Source of the DNA: Lentilactobacillus diolivorans DSM 14421
Lineage (GTDB): Bacteria; Bacillota; Bacilli; Lactobacillales; Lactobacillaceae
Reading direction: 5' to 3'
NCBI RefSeq assembly: GCF_001434255.1
Contig: NZ_AZEY01000020.1
Span: 124,001-188,000, forward strand
DNA length: 64,000 bases
Below are positions 1 through 10,681 of the stretch, one piece after another. A program made the position numbers and the translations under genes. Numbering within the stretch: position 1 is the stretch's first letter; each line of letters starts with the position of its first letter. Under the pieces are notes generated by a model. It was given only the letters and a program-made list of their open reading frames with translations. It did no database searches and was not told the origin of the DNA.

Positions 1-1065
<1,065 letters not shown>

Positions 1066-1079
<14 letters not shown>

Positions 1080-2157
1080 TAGTCAAATTTTCAAGTTTCT
1101 TTGCTTGATCCGATAAAATCAACGCATCAATAATTTCATCAAGTTCACCATTCATGATGCGATCCAATTTATTCAACGTCAAACCAATTCGATGATCAGT
1201 TACCCGATTTTGTGGATAATTGTAAGTTCGAATTCGTTCTGAACGATCACCGGTTCCGATCGCAGATTTACGTTCTGCGTTATATTGATCCTGTTCTTGC
1301 TGCGCATAGTAATCGTAAACCCGAGCCTTCAAAATTTTCATTGCCTTGGCACGGTTTTGCTGTTGTGATCGTTCATCCTGCATTGCCACGACAATCCCAG
1401 TTGGCAAGTGGGTCATTCGAACAGCAGATGACGTTTTGTTAATATGCTGACCACCGGCACCAGAAGACCGATAAACATCGACCCGGATGTCTTTTGGATC
1501 AATATCAATATCGACATCCTCTTCTTCCGGCATAACACCAACAGTTGCTGTTGAGGTATGAACCCGGCCTGCAGATTCAGTGACGGGAACTCGTTGAACC
1601 CGATGAGCACCATTTTCATATTTTAATTTTGAATAAACTTTATCGCCGGAAATCATTAAAACAATTTCCTTAAAACCCCCAACTTCGGTCTCGTTCTTAT
1701 CAATAACTTCGACTTTCCAACCTTGGCGTTCTGCGTACTTCGAATACATACTAAAAAGATCGGCAGCGAACAAACTTCCTTCATCACCACCGGCTGCACC
1801 ATGAATTTCCATAATGATGTTTTTCTCATCATTAGGATCTTTTGGTAGCAACATAACCTTCAGCTGTTCTTCCAGCTTCGCCTTTTGGTCCTTAAAATCA
1901 GAGATTTCGTCTTTAACCATTGTCTCCAATTCGGCATCGTCAATTTTGCCACGCAACATTTCTTCATCGTCATCAAGTTGCTTGGTAACTTTTTTGTACT
2001 TATTATATGCAGCAACCGTATCTCGCAATTCGCCTTCTTCTTTTGAAAGCTTCATGAACCTTTGAGTATCAGCAATCACTTCTGGATCACTGATTAACTC
2101 ATTTAATTCATCATAACGATCGACGACTGCTTGTAATTTGTCGAATATTTCGTCCAT
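1066..2157 (-). CDS. prfA: Peptide chain release factor 1
   Basis: RF1 recognises UAA and UAG and triggers peptide release. The protein has 363 residues, normal for the family. Visible motifs are the codon-reading tripeptide region [10 protein letters not shown] (PVT in place of the usual PAT) and the catalytic [11 protein letters not shown] loop, whose Gln is the PrmC target. The start ATG at 2157 follows a GAGGAA ribosome site. It sits in a tdk-prfA-prmC-ywlC transcription unit, with only 18 bases between tdk and prfA. Confidence 0.97.
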
Positions 2158-2175
2158 TAATAATTCCTCACTTCG

Positions 2176-2748
2176 TTACTTAATAGGTGGATTATAGTAG
2201 TGGCGGCGACAAACCGGGTAGTAAGACTCATTACCCCCCATTTGAATTTGCTCGCCTTCATAAACAGGCTTACCATTGTGAAACCGCAGATTCATGATCG
2301 CTTTTTTACCACAGAACCAACAGATCGTTTTCATTTCTTCGATTTTGTCAGCATATAATAGTAAGTATTCAGAACCTTCAAACAAATGATTTTGAAAATC
2401 ATTCTTTAAGCCAAACGCAATCACGGGAATATGAAGTTCATCCACAATTTCCGCTAATTGAAACACATGCTTCTTCTTCAAAAATTGTGCCTCGTCAATT
2501 AACACGCAGCTTGCATGAGGATCCAACTCTTGAACGCGCTCAAAGATATTGGTTTGATCAAAAATCGGTTCCGCCTGACGTTCCAAACCAATTCGGGATT
2601 CGATCATCCCCTGCTTTTCCCGGGTGTCAAGTGCACTGGTCATAATGATAACACTTTTATTTTGCTCCTCATAGTTATGAGCGACCTTGATGATTTCAAT
2701 CGTCTTGCCACTATTCATTGCACCGTAACGATAAAAGAGTTGTGCCAA
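2176..2748 (-). CDS. tdk: Thymidine kinase (type II)
   Basis: Phosphorylates thymidine to dTMP in nucleoside salvage. The P-loop is GAMNSGKT near the N-terminus, an IDEAQF-type Walker B motif follows, and the zinc-binding lasso shows CWFC and a C-terminal CRRH. I place the start at the TTG at 2748, because an AAAGGTGG site lies about six bases upstream and the resulting [16 protein letters not shown] matches the family N-terminus; an in-frame GTG at 2757 overlaps that site. The product is about 190 residues and heads the release-factor operon. Confidence 0.94.
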   Translation of the reverse strand: MAQLFYRYGAMNSGKTIEIIKVAHNYEEQNKSVIIMTSALDTREKQGMIESRIGLERQAEPIFDQTNIFERVQELDPHASCVLIDEAQFLKKKHVFQLAEIVDELHIPVIAFGLKNDFQNHLFEGSEYLLLYADKIEEMKTICWFCGKKAIMNLRFHNGKPVYEGEQIQMGGNESYYPVCRRHYYNPPIK

Positions 2749-2903
2749 ATTTTCCACCTTTTTCCTTAAGAGATCCTTCTCTATTATACAGAAATTATTG
2801 AGAAATTCGATAGTTACGGTAAAATCTTAACGCTAATCGGCACGCATATGATAAACTTAATGTTTGATTAGTCCGATACTTCATCTCAGAGGAGTCATTT
2901 TTT

Positions 2904-4250
2904 ATGTCATTAAGAAGTTCAATTGCAACAGCTGCCGGTAAGTCCTCTTACTGGTTCTTACACACATTCTTTAAGGGTGGCAGTTCCTTACCCGGTAAGA
3001 TCACCAAAAAACTTGATCCAAATATTTTATCAACTTTAGGTCGAAACTACGATGTGATTGTCATCACCGGTACAAATGGTAAGACTCTAACTACAGCGCT
3101 GACTGTTCAAGTACTAAAGGAAAAGTACGAAAACATCCTGACCAATCCGACTGGTTCGAACATGGAACAGGGCATTATCACCACCTTCCTACACGCAGCA
3201 CCCAGCCGAAACAAACGGCCGTTAGCTGTTCTTGAGGTCGATGAAGCTAATGTCATCAAGGTTACCCAATACATCAAGCCCAAGGCATTTGTTTTCACAA
3301 ATATTTTCCGTGATCAGATGGATCGATATGGTGAAATCTATACAACGTATCAAAAGATTTTGAACGGTGTTGCTCTGGCACCAAACGCAACCATTATTGC
3401 AAATGGTGACGCCCCAATCTTTCATAGTAAACAATTACCTAATCCCATCGTATACTATGGATTTGATAATCAACCGGACGAAGACATTAAAGCAACCCCA
3501 AATACTGATGGGGTCTTGTGTCCACAGTGTCAACACATTCTCCACTATCGTTTCATCAGTTATTCAAACCTCGGTAAATATTTTTGTCCGAACTGCGGAT
3601 TTGAACGGCCAAAGCTGAATTTTGCACTAAACAAAATTACCCACTTAACCCCCAAGTCATCTACCTTTGAAATTGATGGCGAATCGATTAAAATTGAAAT
3701 CGGGGGAATTTACAATATTTATAATGCCTTGGCAGCTTACACAGTTGGCCGATTTATGGGCGTAACTCCCGAACAAACCAAGAAGGCGTTTGAACAAGGG
3801 AAACATATCTTTGGTCGTCAAGAGGAAATCAACGTTGACGGCAAACTGGTCACACTTATCCTGGTTAAAAATCCGGTGGGATTAAATCAAGTCATTGATA
3901 TGATTTCAACTGATAAAGATCCATTTACATTCATTGGCTTACTCAATGCAAATTATGCAGACGGGATTGACACCAGTTGGATTTGGGACGGTGACTTTGA
4001 ACGACTCCCTAAAATGAACATTAAACAATTCATTACCGGTGGTGAACGTTACAAAGATATCACTTACCGACTGCAAGTTGCCGGTGTTAATCCTGAAAAG
4101 CACTTAGTTGAACCGGATTTGGACAAGGTAGTTGAAATGATCCCCGACGCGCCAACCAAAAAAGTTTATATTTTAGCCACGTATACTGCGATGCTGCGAT
4201 TACGAAAAACATTTGCCCAGAAGGGATTTATCAAGGGAGGCATGGGATAA
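2904..4250 (+). CDS. murT: Lipid II isoglutaminyl synthase, Mur-ligase subunit MurT
   Basis: With GatD it amidates the alpha-carboxyl of D-Glu in the lipid II stem peptide at the membrane. The 448-residue protein has the Mur-ligase ATP-binding motif ITGTNGKTLTTAL near residue 55, a Cys4 ribbon (CPQC then CPNCG) in the middle domain, and the C-terminal DUF1727 region that docks GatD. The start ATG follows an AGAGGAG site. The stop overlaps the gatD start by one base (TAATG), so the two are translationally coupled. In streptococci and staphylococci this step is important for wall cross-linking. Confidence 0.95.
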   Translation: MSLRSSIATAAGKSSYWFLHTFFKGGSSLPGKITKKLDPNILSTLGRNYDVIVITGTNGKTLTTALTVQVLKEKYENILTNPTGSNMEQGIITTFLHAAPSRNKRPLAVLEVDEANVIKVTQYIKPKAFVFTNIFRDQMDRYGEIYTTYQKILNGVALAPNATIIANGDAPIFHSKQLPNPIVYYGFDNQPDEDIKATPNTDGVLCPQCQHILHYRFISYSNLGKYFCPNCGFERPKLNFALNKITHLTPKSSTFEIDGESIKIEIGGIYNIYNALAAYTVGRFMGVTPEQTKKAFEQGKHIFGRQEEINVDGKLVTLILVKNPVGLNQVIDMISTDKDPFTFIGLLNANYADGIDTSWIWDGDFERLPKMNIKQFITGGERYKDITYRLQVAGVNPEKHLVEPDLDKVVEMIPDAPTKKVYILATYTAMLRLRKTFAQKGFIKGGMG

Positions 4251-4954
4251 TGGCATACTCACTAAACGTTTGTCACTTGTATGGTGATTTAATGAACACT
4301 TACGGTGACTTGGGAAACATTTTAGTTTTAAAATATATGGCTAACAAGATGGGTGTCGAATTATCATCCGAAGTGGTTAGTCTCGATCAAGACTTCAACG
4401 CAGGAAAGTATGATATTGTTGTATTTGGCGGTGGTCAAGATTTTGAACAATCTATTATTTCCCAGGATATCCAAACTAAGAAAAAGGCGTTGACCAACTT
4501 CATCGAGGACGATGGATCCGTAGTTGCAATTTGTGGTGGTTATCAATTGCTAGGCCATTATTATATTGGTGCCAATGGTGAAAAGTTATTAGGCATTGGC
4601 GCACTTGACCACCATACTGACAAACAAAAGGATCATCGATTTATCGGTAACATTACCATCGAAAATGAAGAAACCGGCGAAAAGTATCATGGATTTGAAA
4701 ATCACCAAGGCATTACATTTCTTGGTAAAGGTGAGCGACCACTAGGAAAAGTTCTGGAAGGCCATGGCAATAACGGTCAAGATAAAACTGAAGGTGCGAT
4801 TTATAAAAATGTGTACTGTACCTACTTCCACGGCCCAATTTTGGCCAGAAATAATCAAATTGCGAAACACGTTTTGATGAACGCTCTCAAACGAAAATAT
4901 CCGAACGCAGATTTAACACAACAAGAAACACTGAAAGTAACGCCAACATTTTAG
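4250..4954 (+). CDS. gatD: Lipid II isoglutaminyl synthase, glutaminase subunit GatD
   Basis: Class I glutamine amidotransferase that hydrolyses Gln and channels ammonia to MurT. The 234-residue protein contains the nucleophile elbow VAICGGYQLLG with catalytic Cys, and a late YFHGPILARN segment carrying the catalytic His. It starts inside the murT stop codon and is followed by a strong hairpin terminator about 45 bases downstream, so murT-gatD is a two-gene unit. Confidence 0.95.
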   Translation: MAYSLNVCHLYGDLMNTYGDLGNILVLKYMANKMGVELSSEVVSLDQDFNAGKYDIVVFGGGQDFEQSIISQDIQTKKKALTNFIEDDGSVVAICGGYQLLGHYYIGANGEKLLGIGALDHHTDKQKDHRFIGNITIENEETGEKYHGFENHQGITFLGKGERPLGKVLEGHGNNGQDKTEGAIYKNVYCTYFHGPILARNNQIAKHVLMNALKRKYPNADLTQQETLKVTPTF

Positions 4955-4999
4955 TTAACTATCATAACAATTAGTCGCTGCAAACTAGTTGTCAACTAC

Positions 5000-5047
5000 A
5001 AAAAGGATTTGCGCGGCAATTAAATTTGCCAAACGCGAATCCTTTTT
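5000..5047. terminator. Bidirectional intrinsic terminator after gatD
   Basis: An AAAAAGGATT arm pairs with AATCCTTTTT, extended inward by GCG/CGC, with T-runs on both strands. It lies between convergent gatD and the beta-lactamase-fold gene. Confidence 0.85.
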
Positions 5048-5106
5048 ATTTTTTTAATTAATAGTCTTCACCATAAATGATCTCATTTTTGAAGCAGTCA
5101 TCTAGA

Positions 5107-5160
5107 ACCATAACAATGTGAATGCTGTGATTTCAACATTCAGCGCTTATTGTTATAGTT
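5107..5160. repeat. Nested imperfect inverted repeat
   Basis: Outer arms AACCATAACAAT and ATTGTTATAGTT differ at one position, which becomes a G-U wobble in the minus-strand transcript. Inner arms TGAATG and CATTCA are nested inside. There is no T-run, so it is not a simple terminator. It lies just after the stop of the minus-strand beta-lactamase-fold gene and could protect its 3' end. Confidence 0.5.
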
Positions 5161-5196
5161 GGCACTGCGGCCGAAAATCGATTTCATTCACATCGG

Positions 5197-6213
5197 CTAA
5201 TGATAATCATTATTTGCTTCACGAATAAATGTTTGAATTAATTGGCTCCGTCTTGGTAAAAACAACTGATTGGTCGGATGTGGATGAACCCGGTTCGACA
5301 AGAATACTAAAGCTTGCTGAGCTTGCCTGTCGATAATGATCATTGTTCCCGTATATCCAGTATGCAAAATATACGGATGATCTTTATACTGTCTTAGAAT
5401 CCAACCAAAAGATCGACTTTTTAGTTGGCCGGGTGTTTGATCAATAAAGAACTGATCGAGCCACTCATCTGACAAGAATTCCGGATACCTCACTTCACCA
5501 AGTAACCATTTACTGAAGTGAAGCAAGTCGCTTAAATTAGAGAATAAGCCTGCCGAACCGCAATCGGCACCTAAAATTTGTGCCTTTGGATCATGAACAC
5601 TCCCTCGTAAAAGACCTTTGCCAACAAGATTTTCAGTTGGGACCACGTTAGAAATGTTACAAGGATGAAAAGTTGTGTTTAACATGTCCAATGGTTGCAA
5701 GACATCCTTAGCTATTAATTGTTGAACCGGTTCTCCTAAAATTTTAGAGGCAATCCAACCCAGAAAAATAAAATTGTAATCTTGATAGTGAATGACTTTG
5801 CCAATGTCTGGACCACTCTTTAAATTTAATAACGCGGAAATTAAATCGGGTTTAGCCAACTCATTTCGATGCGGAATATATCCCACAATATCAGAAGTAT
5901 GGGTCAGCAAGTGCCGAATTGTCACTTGGGGCGATTGCCATTCAGGCAAGTATTGACTAATCGAATCGTTTAATGACAGCTTGCCTAATACAAGTAAGCG
6001 CAATATCAAGTTGGTTGTCCCAACGACTTTTGTCAAAGATGCTAGATCATAGGTCTCCCCAGTGTGCAACGGCAAACGCTCAGGAACCAATTCCTGCTGA
6101 CCAAAATTGTCAGACAAAACGGCGCCATGATTAATAATCCCGTATGTCACCCCTGGCACGATACCGTCAGCGACAAGTTGATACATTGTTGCAATCGTTT
6201 TTGCATATTTCAT
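5197..6213 (-). CDS. Serine hydrolase of the beta-lactamase (class C/PBP4*) family
   Basis: Penicillin-binding-protein-like serine hydrolase of 338 residues. The catalytic SxxK tetrad is SLTK (in DLASLTKVVG), the second motif is YQD in IHYQDYNFIFLGW, and the third is an HTG triad in HTGYTGT in place of KTG. No signal peptide is evident, which argues for a cytoplasmic esterase or peptidase instead of a wall enzyme or a true antibiotic-resistance lactamase. It is 27 bases downstream of an ABC exporter pair on the same strand and may be co-transcribed. Substrate is unknown. Confidence 0.85.
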   Translation of the reverse strand: MKYAKTIATMYQLVADGIVPGVTYGIINHGAVLSDNFGQQELVPERLPLHTGETYDLASLTKVVGTTNLILRLLVLGKLSLNDSISQYLPEWQSPQVTIRHLLTHTSDIVGYIPHRNELAKPDLISALLNLKSGPDIGKVIHYQDYNFIFLGWIASKILGEPVQQLIAKDVLQPLDMLNTTFHPCNISNVVPTENLVGKGLLRGSVHDPKAQILGADCGSAGLFSNLSDLLHFSKWLLGEVRYPEFLSDEWLDQFFIDQTPGQLKSRSFGWILRQYKDHPYILHTGYTGTMIIIDRQAQQALVFLSNRVHPHPTNQLFLPRRSQLIQTFIREANNDYH

Positions 6214-6240
6214 TAAACCGAATCCAGCCTTTCTGCCAAA

Positions 6241-8082
6241 TTAACTGCTTAATAATGTATTACCAATAAATTGGGAATTATACAAGTTTGCATAGAAGCC
6301 ATTTTTAGCCATCAACGCTTTATGACTGCCGATTTCGACAATCTGGCCACGGTTCATCACGACAATTTTGTCAGCATTTTTAATTGTTGACAGGCGATGG
6401 GCCACCACAAAGCTGGTTCGATCAGCAGATAATTTATCCATTGCAGTTTGAATTAACTTTTCAGTCCGCGTATCAACAGAGGAAGTGGCTTCATCCAAAA
6501 TAATAATTTCGGGATTGGCGAGAAAAACTCTGGCGATTGTCAACAATTGTCTTTGGCCTTGAGAAATATTGGTTGCATCTTCATTTAAGACCGTATCATA
6601 GCCATCCGGAAGTTCACGAATAAATAAATCAGCATGTGCCGCCTTGGCAGCTGATATCACTTCGTCCTTCGTGGCGTTCTCCTTACCGTAACTAATGTTA
6701 TCGTAAATACTACCGTTAAATAGCCACGATTCCTGCAGCACCATTGCCATCTTCCGTCTAATCTGCGGCCGTTTTCGATTACGAATATCTTCACCACCCA
6801 TTTTAATTGATCCGGAATTTACTTCATAAAACCGTTCCAATAAATTAATGATGGTCGTTTTCCCTGCCCCTGTTGGCCCAACGATTGCAATTTTTTCGCC
6901 TGGATTAACAACTAAATTAAAGGCTTTAATGAGTGGCTGATCCGGAACATATTGGAAGTTAACCTGTTCAAACTTAACAGCTGTGTGATCATTCGGATCA
7001 ACCGGATAATCGGTTTGGTTTGGATCCATCTCAGATTCATCAAAAATGGCAAAAATTCGTTCAGCAGAAGCAATGGTTGACTGGATTGTATTTGTTAAAT
7101 TTGCCATCCTGGTAATTGGCTGCGAAAACATATTTGTATATTGCAAGAATGCTTGAACATTTCCCAACGTGACTTGCCCTTGCATCACCTGAATACCTCC
7201 AATAATAGCAACAAATACATAATCCAGATTTTTAATTAAATTCATTAGTGGAAACAAGAAGCTGGAAACAAACTGTGCCTTCCAAGATGCCTGATAGTAA
7301 CGAATATTCTTTTGCTTAAAATCATGGATGGTTGGCTCTTCACGATTAAATGTTTTAATGACATTGTGGCCGTTATAGGATTCCTCGACTTGACCATTTA
7401 AAATGCCAAGTTCACGCTGCTGGGTCCTGAAAAACTTTTGCGATTTTGGTGCGAAAAAACTAACAACCAGTAAGCTAAGTGGTAATGTCAGCAAAGCAAC
7501 CAATGTTAATTTCCAAGAAATTGTTAACATCATGAATAACACGCCAAAGAACATGAAGAAGCTGGTAATCAACTGCGTTAGACTGGACTGCAGCATGGTA
7601 TTGATATTATCCATATCATTCACGGCCCGTGATAAAATATCACCCTTGTTATGCGAATCATAAAAAGACACCGGTAACCGAGTCATTTTTTCCTTCAAAT
7701 CTTTTCGCATCTGGTAAACAATGTTTTGAGAAATCCGGGTCATTACAACCTGCTGGACCAGCTGAAAAATTCCTGAGAAAACATACAGGATCACGACCAT
7801 AATTAAAATCTGAATAATCTTGTCGAAATTGATTGGAAACGACTGAACTGGATTTCCAGAACGCATTTTACGAATGCCAATCATAACGCCTTTAAAAATT
7901 TCGGTTGTTGCCTGCCCAAGTATTTTAGGCGAAACAATGTCCATAATAACTGAACCAATTGCCATAAAAATTGCCAGAATAATTATCGGTAACCAACGCC
8001 GCGTATATCGAATCAGCCGCCGCGTGGCACCCCAAAAATCATTTGGCTTAGTCACAACGCCCCTAATCGGTGGTGTTCGCAT
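6241..8082 (-). CDS. ABC exporter half-transporter, permease-ATPase fusion (second subunit)
   Basis: A 613-residue type IV ABC exporter half with an N-terminal six-helix membrane domain (about residues 30-340) and a C-terminal ATPase. The ATPase shows GPTGAGKTT (Walker A), an altered signature NISQGQRQ, IIILDEATSSVD (Walker B) and an H-loop VAHRLST. With the upstream gene it forms a heterodimer of the LmrCD/BmrCD/YheHI type, which exports drugs or lipids. Its ATG overlaps the upstream stop by one base. This copy keeps the Walker B Glu, so it should hold the catalytic site of the pair. Confidence 0.93.
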   Translation of the reverse strand: MRTPPIRGVVTKPNDFWGATRRLIRYTRRWLPIIILAIFMAIGSVIMDIVSPKILGQATTEIFKGVMIGIRKMRSGNPVQSFPINFDKIIQILIMVVILYVFSGIFQLVQQVVMTRISQNIVYQMRKDLKEKMTRLPVSFYDSHNKGDILSRAVNDMDNINTMLQSSLTQLITSFFMFFGVLFMMLTISWKLTLVALLTLPLSLLVVSFFAPKSQKFFRTQQRELGILNGQVEESYNGHNVIKTFNREEPTIHDFKQKNIRYYQASWKAQFVSSFLFPLMNLIKNLDYVFVAIIGGIQVMQGQVTLGNVQAFLQYTNMFSQPITRMANLTNTIQSTIASAERIFAIFDESEMDPNQTDYPVDPNDHTAVKFEQVNFQYVPDQPLIKAFNLVVNPGEKIAIVGPTGAGKTTIINLLERFYEVNSGSIKMGGEDIRNRKRPQIRRKMAMVLQESWLFNGSIYDNISYGKENATKDEVISAAKAAHADLFIRELPDGYDTVLNEDATNISQGQRQLLTIARVFLANPEIIILDEATSSVDTRTEKLIQTAMDKLSADRTSFVVAHRLSTIKNADKIVVMNRGQIVEIGSHKALMAKNGFYANLYNSQFIGNTLLSS

Positions 8083-9816
8083 TATTCATTCCCCCCTTGG
8101 CCAATCTGTGAACTCAAGATTTCCTGGTAAACAGCATTGGAAGCGGCTAATTCCTTGTGGCTGCCGATGCCACTTATCTTACAATCATCCAGAACAATGA
8201 TGAGATCTGCATCCGCAACCGTTGAAATCCGTTGGGCCACAATGACTGTAATTGCTTTCTTGATTTGAGGATCATTCTTTAGGGGCCATCCGCAATTTGG
8301 CATCGGTTTCAAAGTCCAGTGCTGAGAAAGAATCGTCAAAAATATATATTTCAGCCGGTTTTAAAATCGTTCGAGCAATTGCCAATCGCTGCTTTTGACC
8401 ACCGGAAAAGTTGTCGCCATTCTGTTCAACGTGATAATCAAGACCACCGTTTTCAGTCGTAATAAATTCTGTTGCCTGGGCAATTGTTAGTGCATACCAA
8501 ATTTCGTCATCGGTCGCATCCGGTTTCGCATAATGCATATTTTCTCTAATGGTTCCTGCAAACAGAATTGCCTGTTGTTGATTAATTGAAATTTGTTCGT
8601 GAAGGTCATGTTGGGTTAATTGGTTAACTGGGACACCATTTATTTTTACAACACCACTTTCAGGGTCAAACAATCTTGGAATTAAATTAATTAAAGTTGA
8701 TTTACCAGATCCGGTGCCACCGATAATTGCCACCGTTTGACCAGTATGGGCCGAAAAATTAATATCTTGCAGCGTCTGTTGTTCCGCGTTTGAATAACGA
8801 AAGTAAACGTGTTCAAAGGATAATGTTCCGCTCTGCTGAACCGGAAAATCAACCGGAATTGCAGGATCGGTGATGGTATCTTTGACCGACAAGACTTCGT
8901 TAATCCGAGTGGCCGATGCTGAAGCCCGTGGGAGAAAGACGAAAATCATTGATAACATCATAAAGCTAAAAAGAATTTGACCTGAATAGGTCATAAATGC
9001 AACCAGGTTTCCGACTGCCAGTGATTGATTTGAAACCATTTGACCGCCAAACCAAATAATTGCAACATTAATAAAGCTGAAGACAATTGTCACGATTGGA
9101 ATAATAAACGACACAATTGTGAATGCCCTAATCCCTGTATTTGCAAAATCTTTATTTGCTGCATCAAAACGACGATTTTCATAATGATCTTGATTGAATG
9201 ACCGGATTGTCCGAACACCCGTCAATGTCTCGCCAAAAATTAAATTAATGCGGTCAGTCTTCTTTTGAAGAACTTTAAATAAAGGGACCACATAATACAT
9301 CAGCACCCCAACGATCAAAGCAATCACTGGTAAGGTAATCAGGAAAATAATCGTCAGCCGGGGACTTTTAACAAATGCCATCGTGGAAGCACCAATCAGC
9401 ATAAAAGGTGCCATTAACATCATTCGCAAAATTTGAACCATCACGTTTTGAATTTGGACAACATCATTTGTTGTTCGCGTATCTAAAGAAGCCGCTCCAA
9501 ATCGGTTCATGTCGGCTTCTGAAAAATGAGTCACCTTATCAAACATGTCGTCGCGAATTTTTTGGCCCATTTTCATTGATTGGGTTGCGGCAAAGAAGAT
9601 ATTGCCACCCGCAGCAGCGACACCTAAAAAAGAAACCAGGATCATTTTGAATCCTTCCTGCCATATGTAACTAATGTTATTTTGAGCAATCCCTTTATCA
9701 ATGATATTTGACGTAACAGTCGGTAAATATAAATCGCTCATAACTTGTAACACTAAAAACAAAACTGCCCCCAAAACAGCTAGGTATGATATCCGGCTTC
9801 TGATTAGTTTAATCAA
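8082..9816 (-). pseudogene. ABC exporter half-transporter (first subunit), frameshifted
   Basis: Partner half of the exporter. The reading frame runs from a TTG at 9816 (preceded by GTGGGG) and encodes a six-helix domain, Walker A GGTGSGKST, signature NFSGGQKQR and a degenerate Walker B IYIFDDSFSALD with Asp instead of Glu, as is usual in the non-catalytic half. The frame breaks at 8282-8285: a GGGG run (CCCC in the coding sense) has one base too many. Removing one base gives LRMALKNDPQIKKAITVIVAQRIST and restores the H-loop and C-terminus ending at 8082. Either a real frameshift, which would cost the H-loop, or a homopolymer sequencing error. Confidence 0.85.
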
Positions 9817-9987
9817 CTCGATCCCCACTTCCCCAAAATACTGCAACCAATTTGTCTATTAATTGTAACCCTTATCATTCCTAAGATAAAGCAACTAAGC
9901 GTACTAGTTGGCAGCCAACCAAACTCTGATAAATCTTTCATGGTATACTAATTGAGAGAAGATTAGAATGATTGGAGGAATCATCCT

Positions 9988-10317
9988 TTGGCTAGTAATT
10001 CCGATACAATTTATCATGTTCTTTCATACATTAAGGCCCATCCCAATAAAGTTATGATTAATCCAGACAGGTATGACAATGTTGTTGAAATGTATTTGGA
10101 TGATGATGTGAAGCTAGGCAATCCAGAAATTTATTTTCCAGACCAAAAACTCGAAGTGAATCGAATGGCCTCAGAGTTTATTTCAATGAATAATGAGTTA
10201 TTGGACTACTTTCATGATAAAACTGCCGTGAAAGACACCAGCTATCATGAGTTGTGGATTACAACCTCTCATCTGGCAAATAAAGGAAAATATCTAGTGG
10301 ATTTATCATTTGAATAA
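9988..10317 (+). CDS. Hypothetical protein, 109 residues
   Basis: I do not recognise this family. The start is a TTG at 9988, nine bases after GGAGG; no better ATG exists upstream. The protein is acidic and lacks a signal or membrane segment, so it is probably cytoplasmic. A TATACT -10 element lies at about 9944, giving it its own promoter, and a terminator follows directly, so it is monocistronic. Confidence 0.75.
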   Translation: MASNSDTIYHVLSYIKAHPNKVMINPDRYDNVVEMYLDDDVKLGNPEIYFPDQKLEVNRMASEFISMNNELLDYFHDKTAVKDTSYHELWITTSHLANKGKYLVDLSFE

Positions 10318-10330
10318 TCAATCGTCAGCG

Positions 10331-10387
10331 TGGATAATGGTCTGTTCCCCATCCAAATGGGAATGGCACCATATTCCACTTTTTTTA
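10331..10387 (+). terminator. Intrinsic terminator
   Basis: A long hairpin (GTGGATAATGGT with ACCATATTCCAC, inner TTCCC with GGGAA) is followed by seven T residues. It ends the 109-residue gene. The remaining bases to 10681 hold no gene that I can see, only the AT-rich upstream region of the exported protease. Confidence 0.8.
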
Positions 10388-10681
10388 TAATTGGCCGTGA
10401 CTACAGTATCGACATAAAACGCGCATACTGGCCCCTCTCTATTTTATTAGATTGATAAATTTACACAACGGATATACAGAAGTACGTGATTTTTAATCAT
10501 TTGGCATCATATTCAGCATGCGCTTAATAATTAAGTGGATGGATAATGCCACCATTACCGTTACTTCGAGTTATACTTTAGTTAATCAATGAGTTTATTT
10601 AATCGCTTGTGTGTATCAAATTCTCTGTTATCATGAATTAAGAAGCATTAACTTGTAAACAATTATTGGAGGAAGTTACCA

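Noticed and set aside
5201-5217. A Fur-box-like palindrome (AATGATAATCATT).
   Set aside because: It lies inside the last codons of the beta-lactamase-fold gene, away from any promoter. A coincidence is more likely.
5197-6213. Antibiotic-resistance beta-lactamase.
   Set aside because: No signal peptide and an HTG third motif fit cytoplasmic esterase-like family members better.
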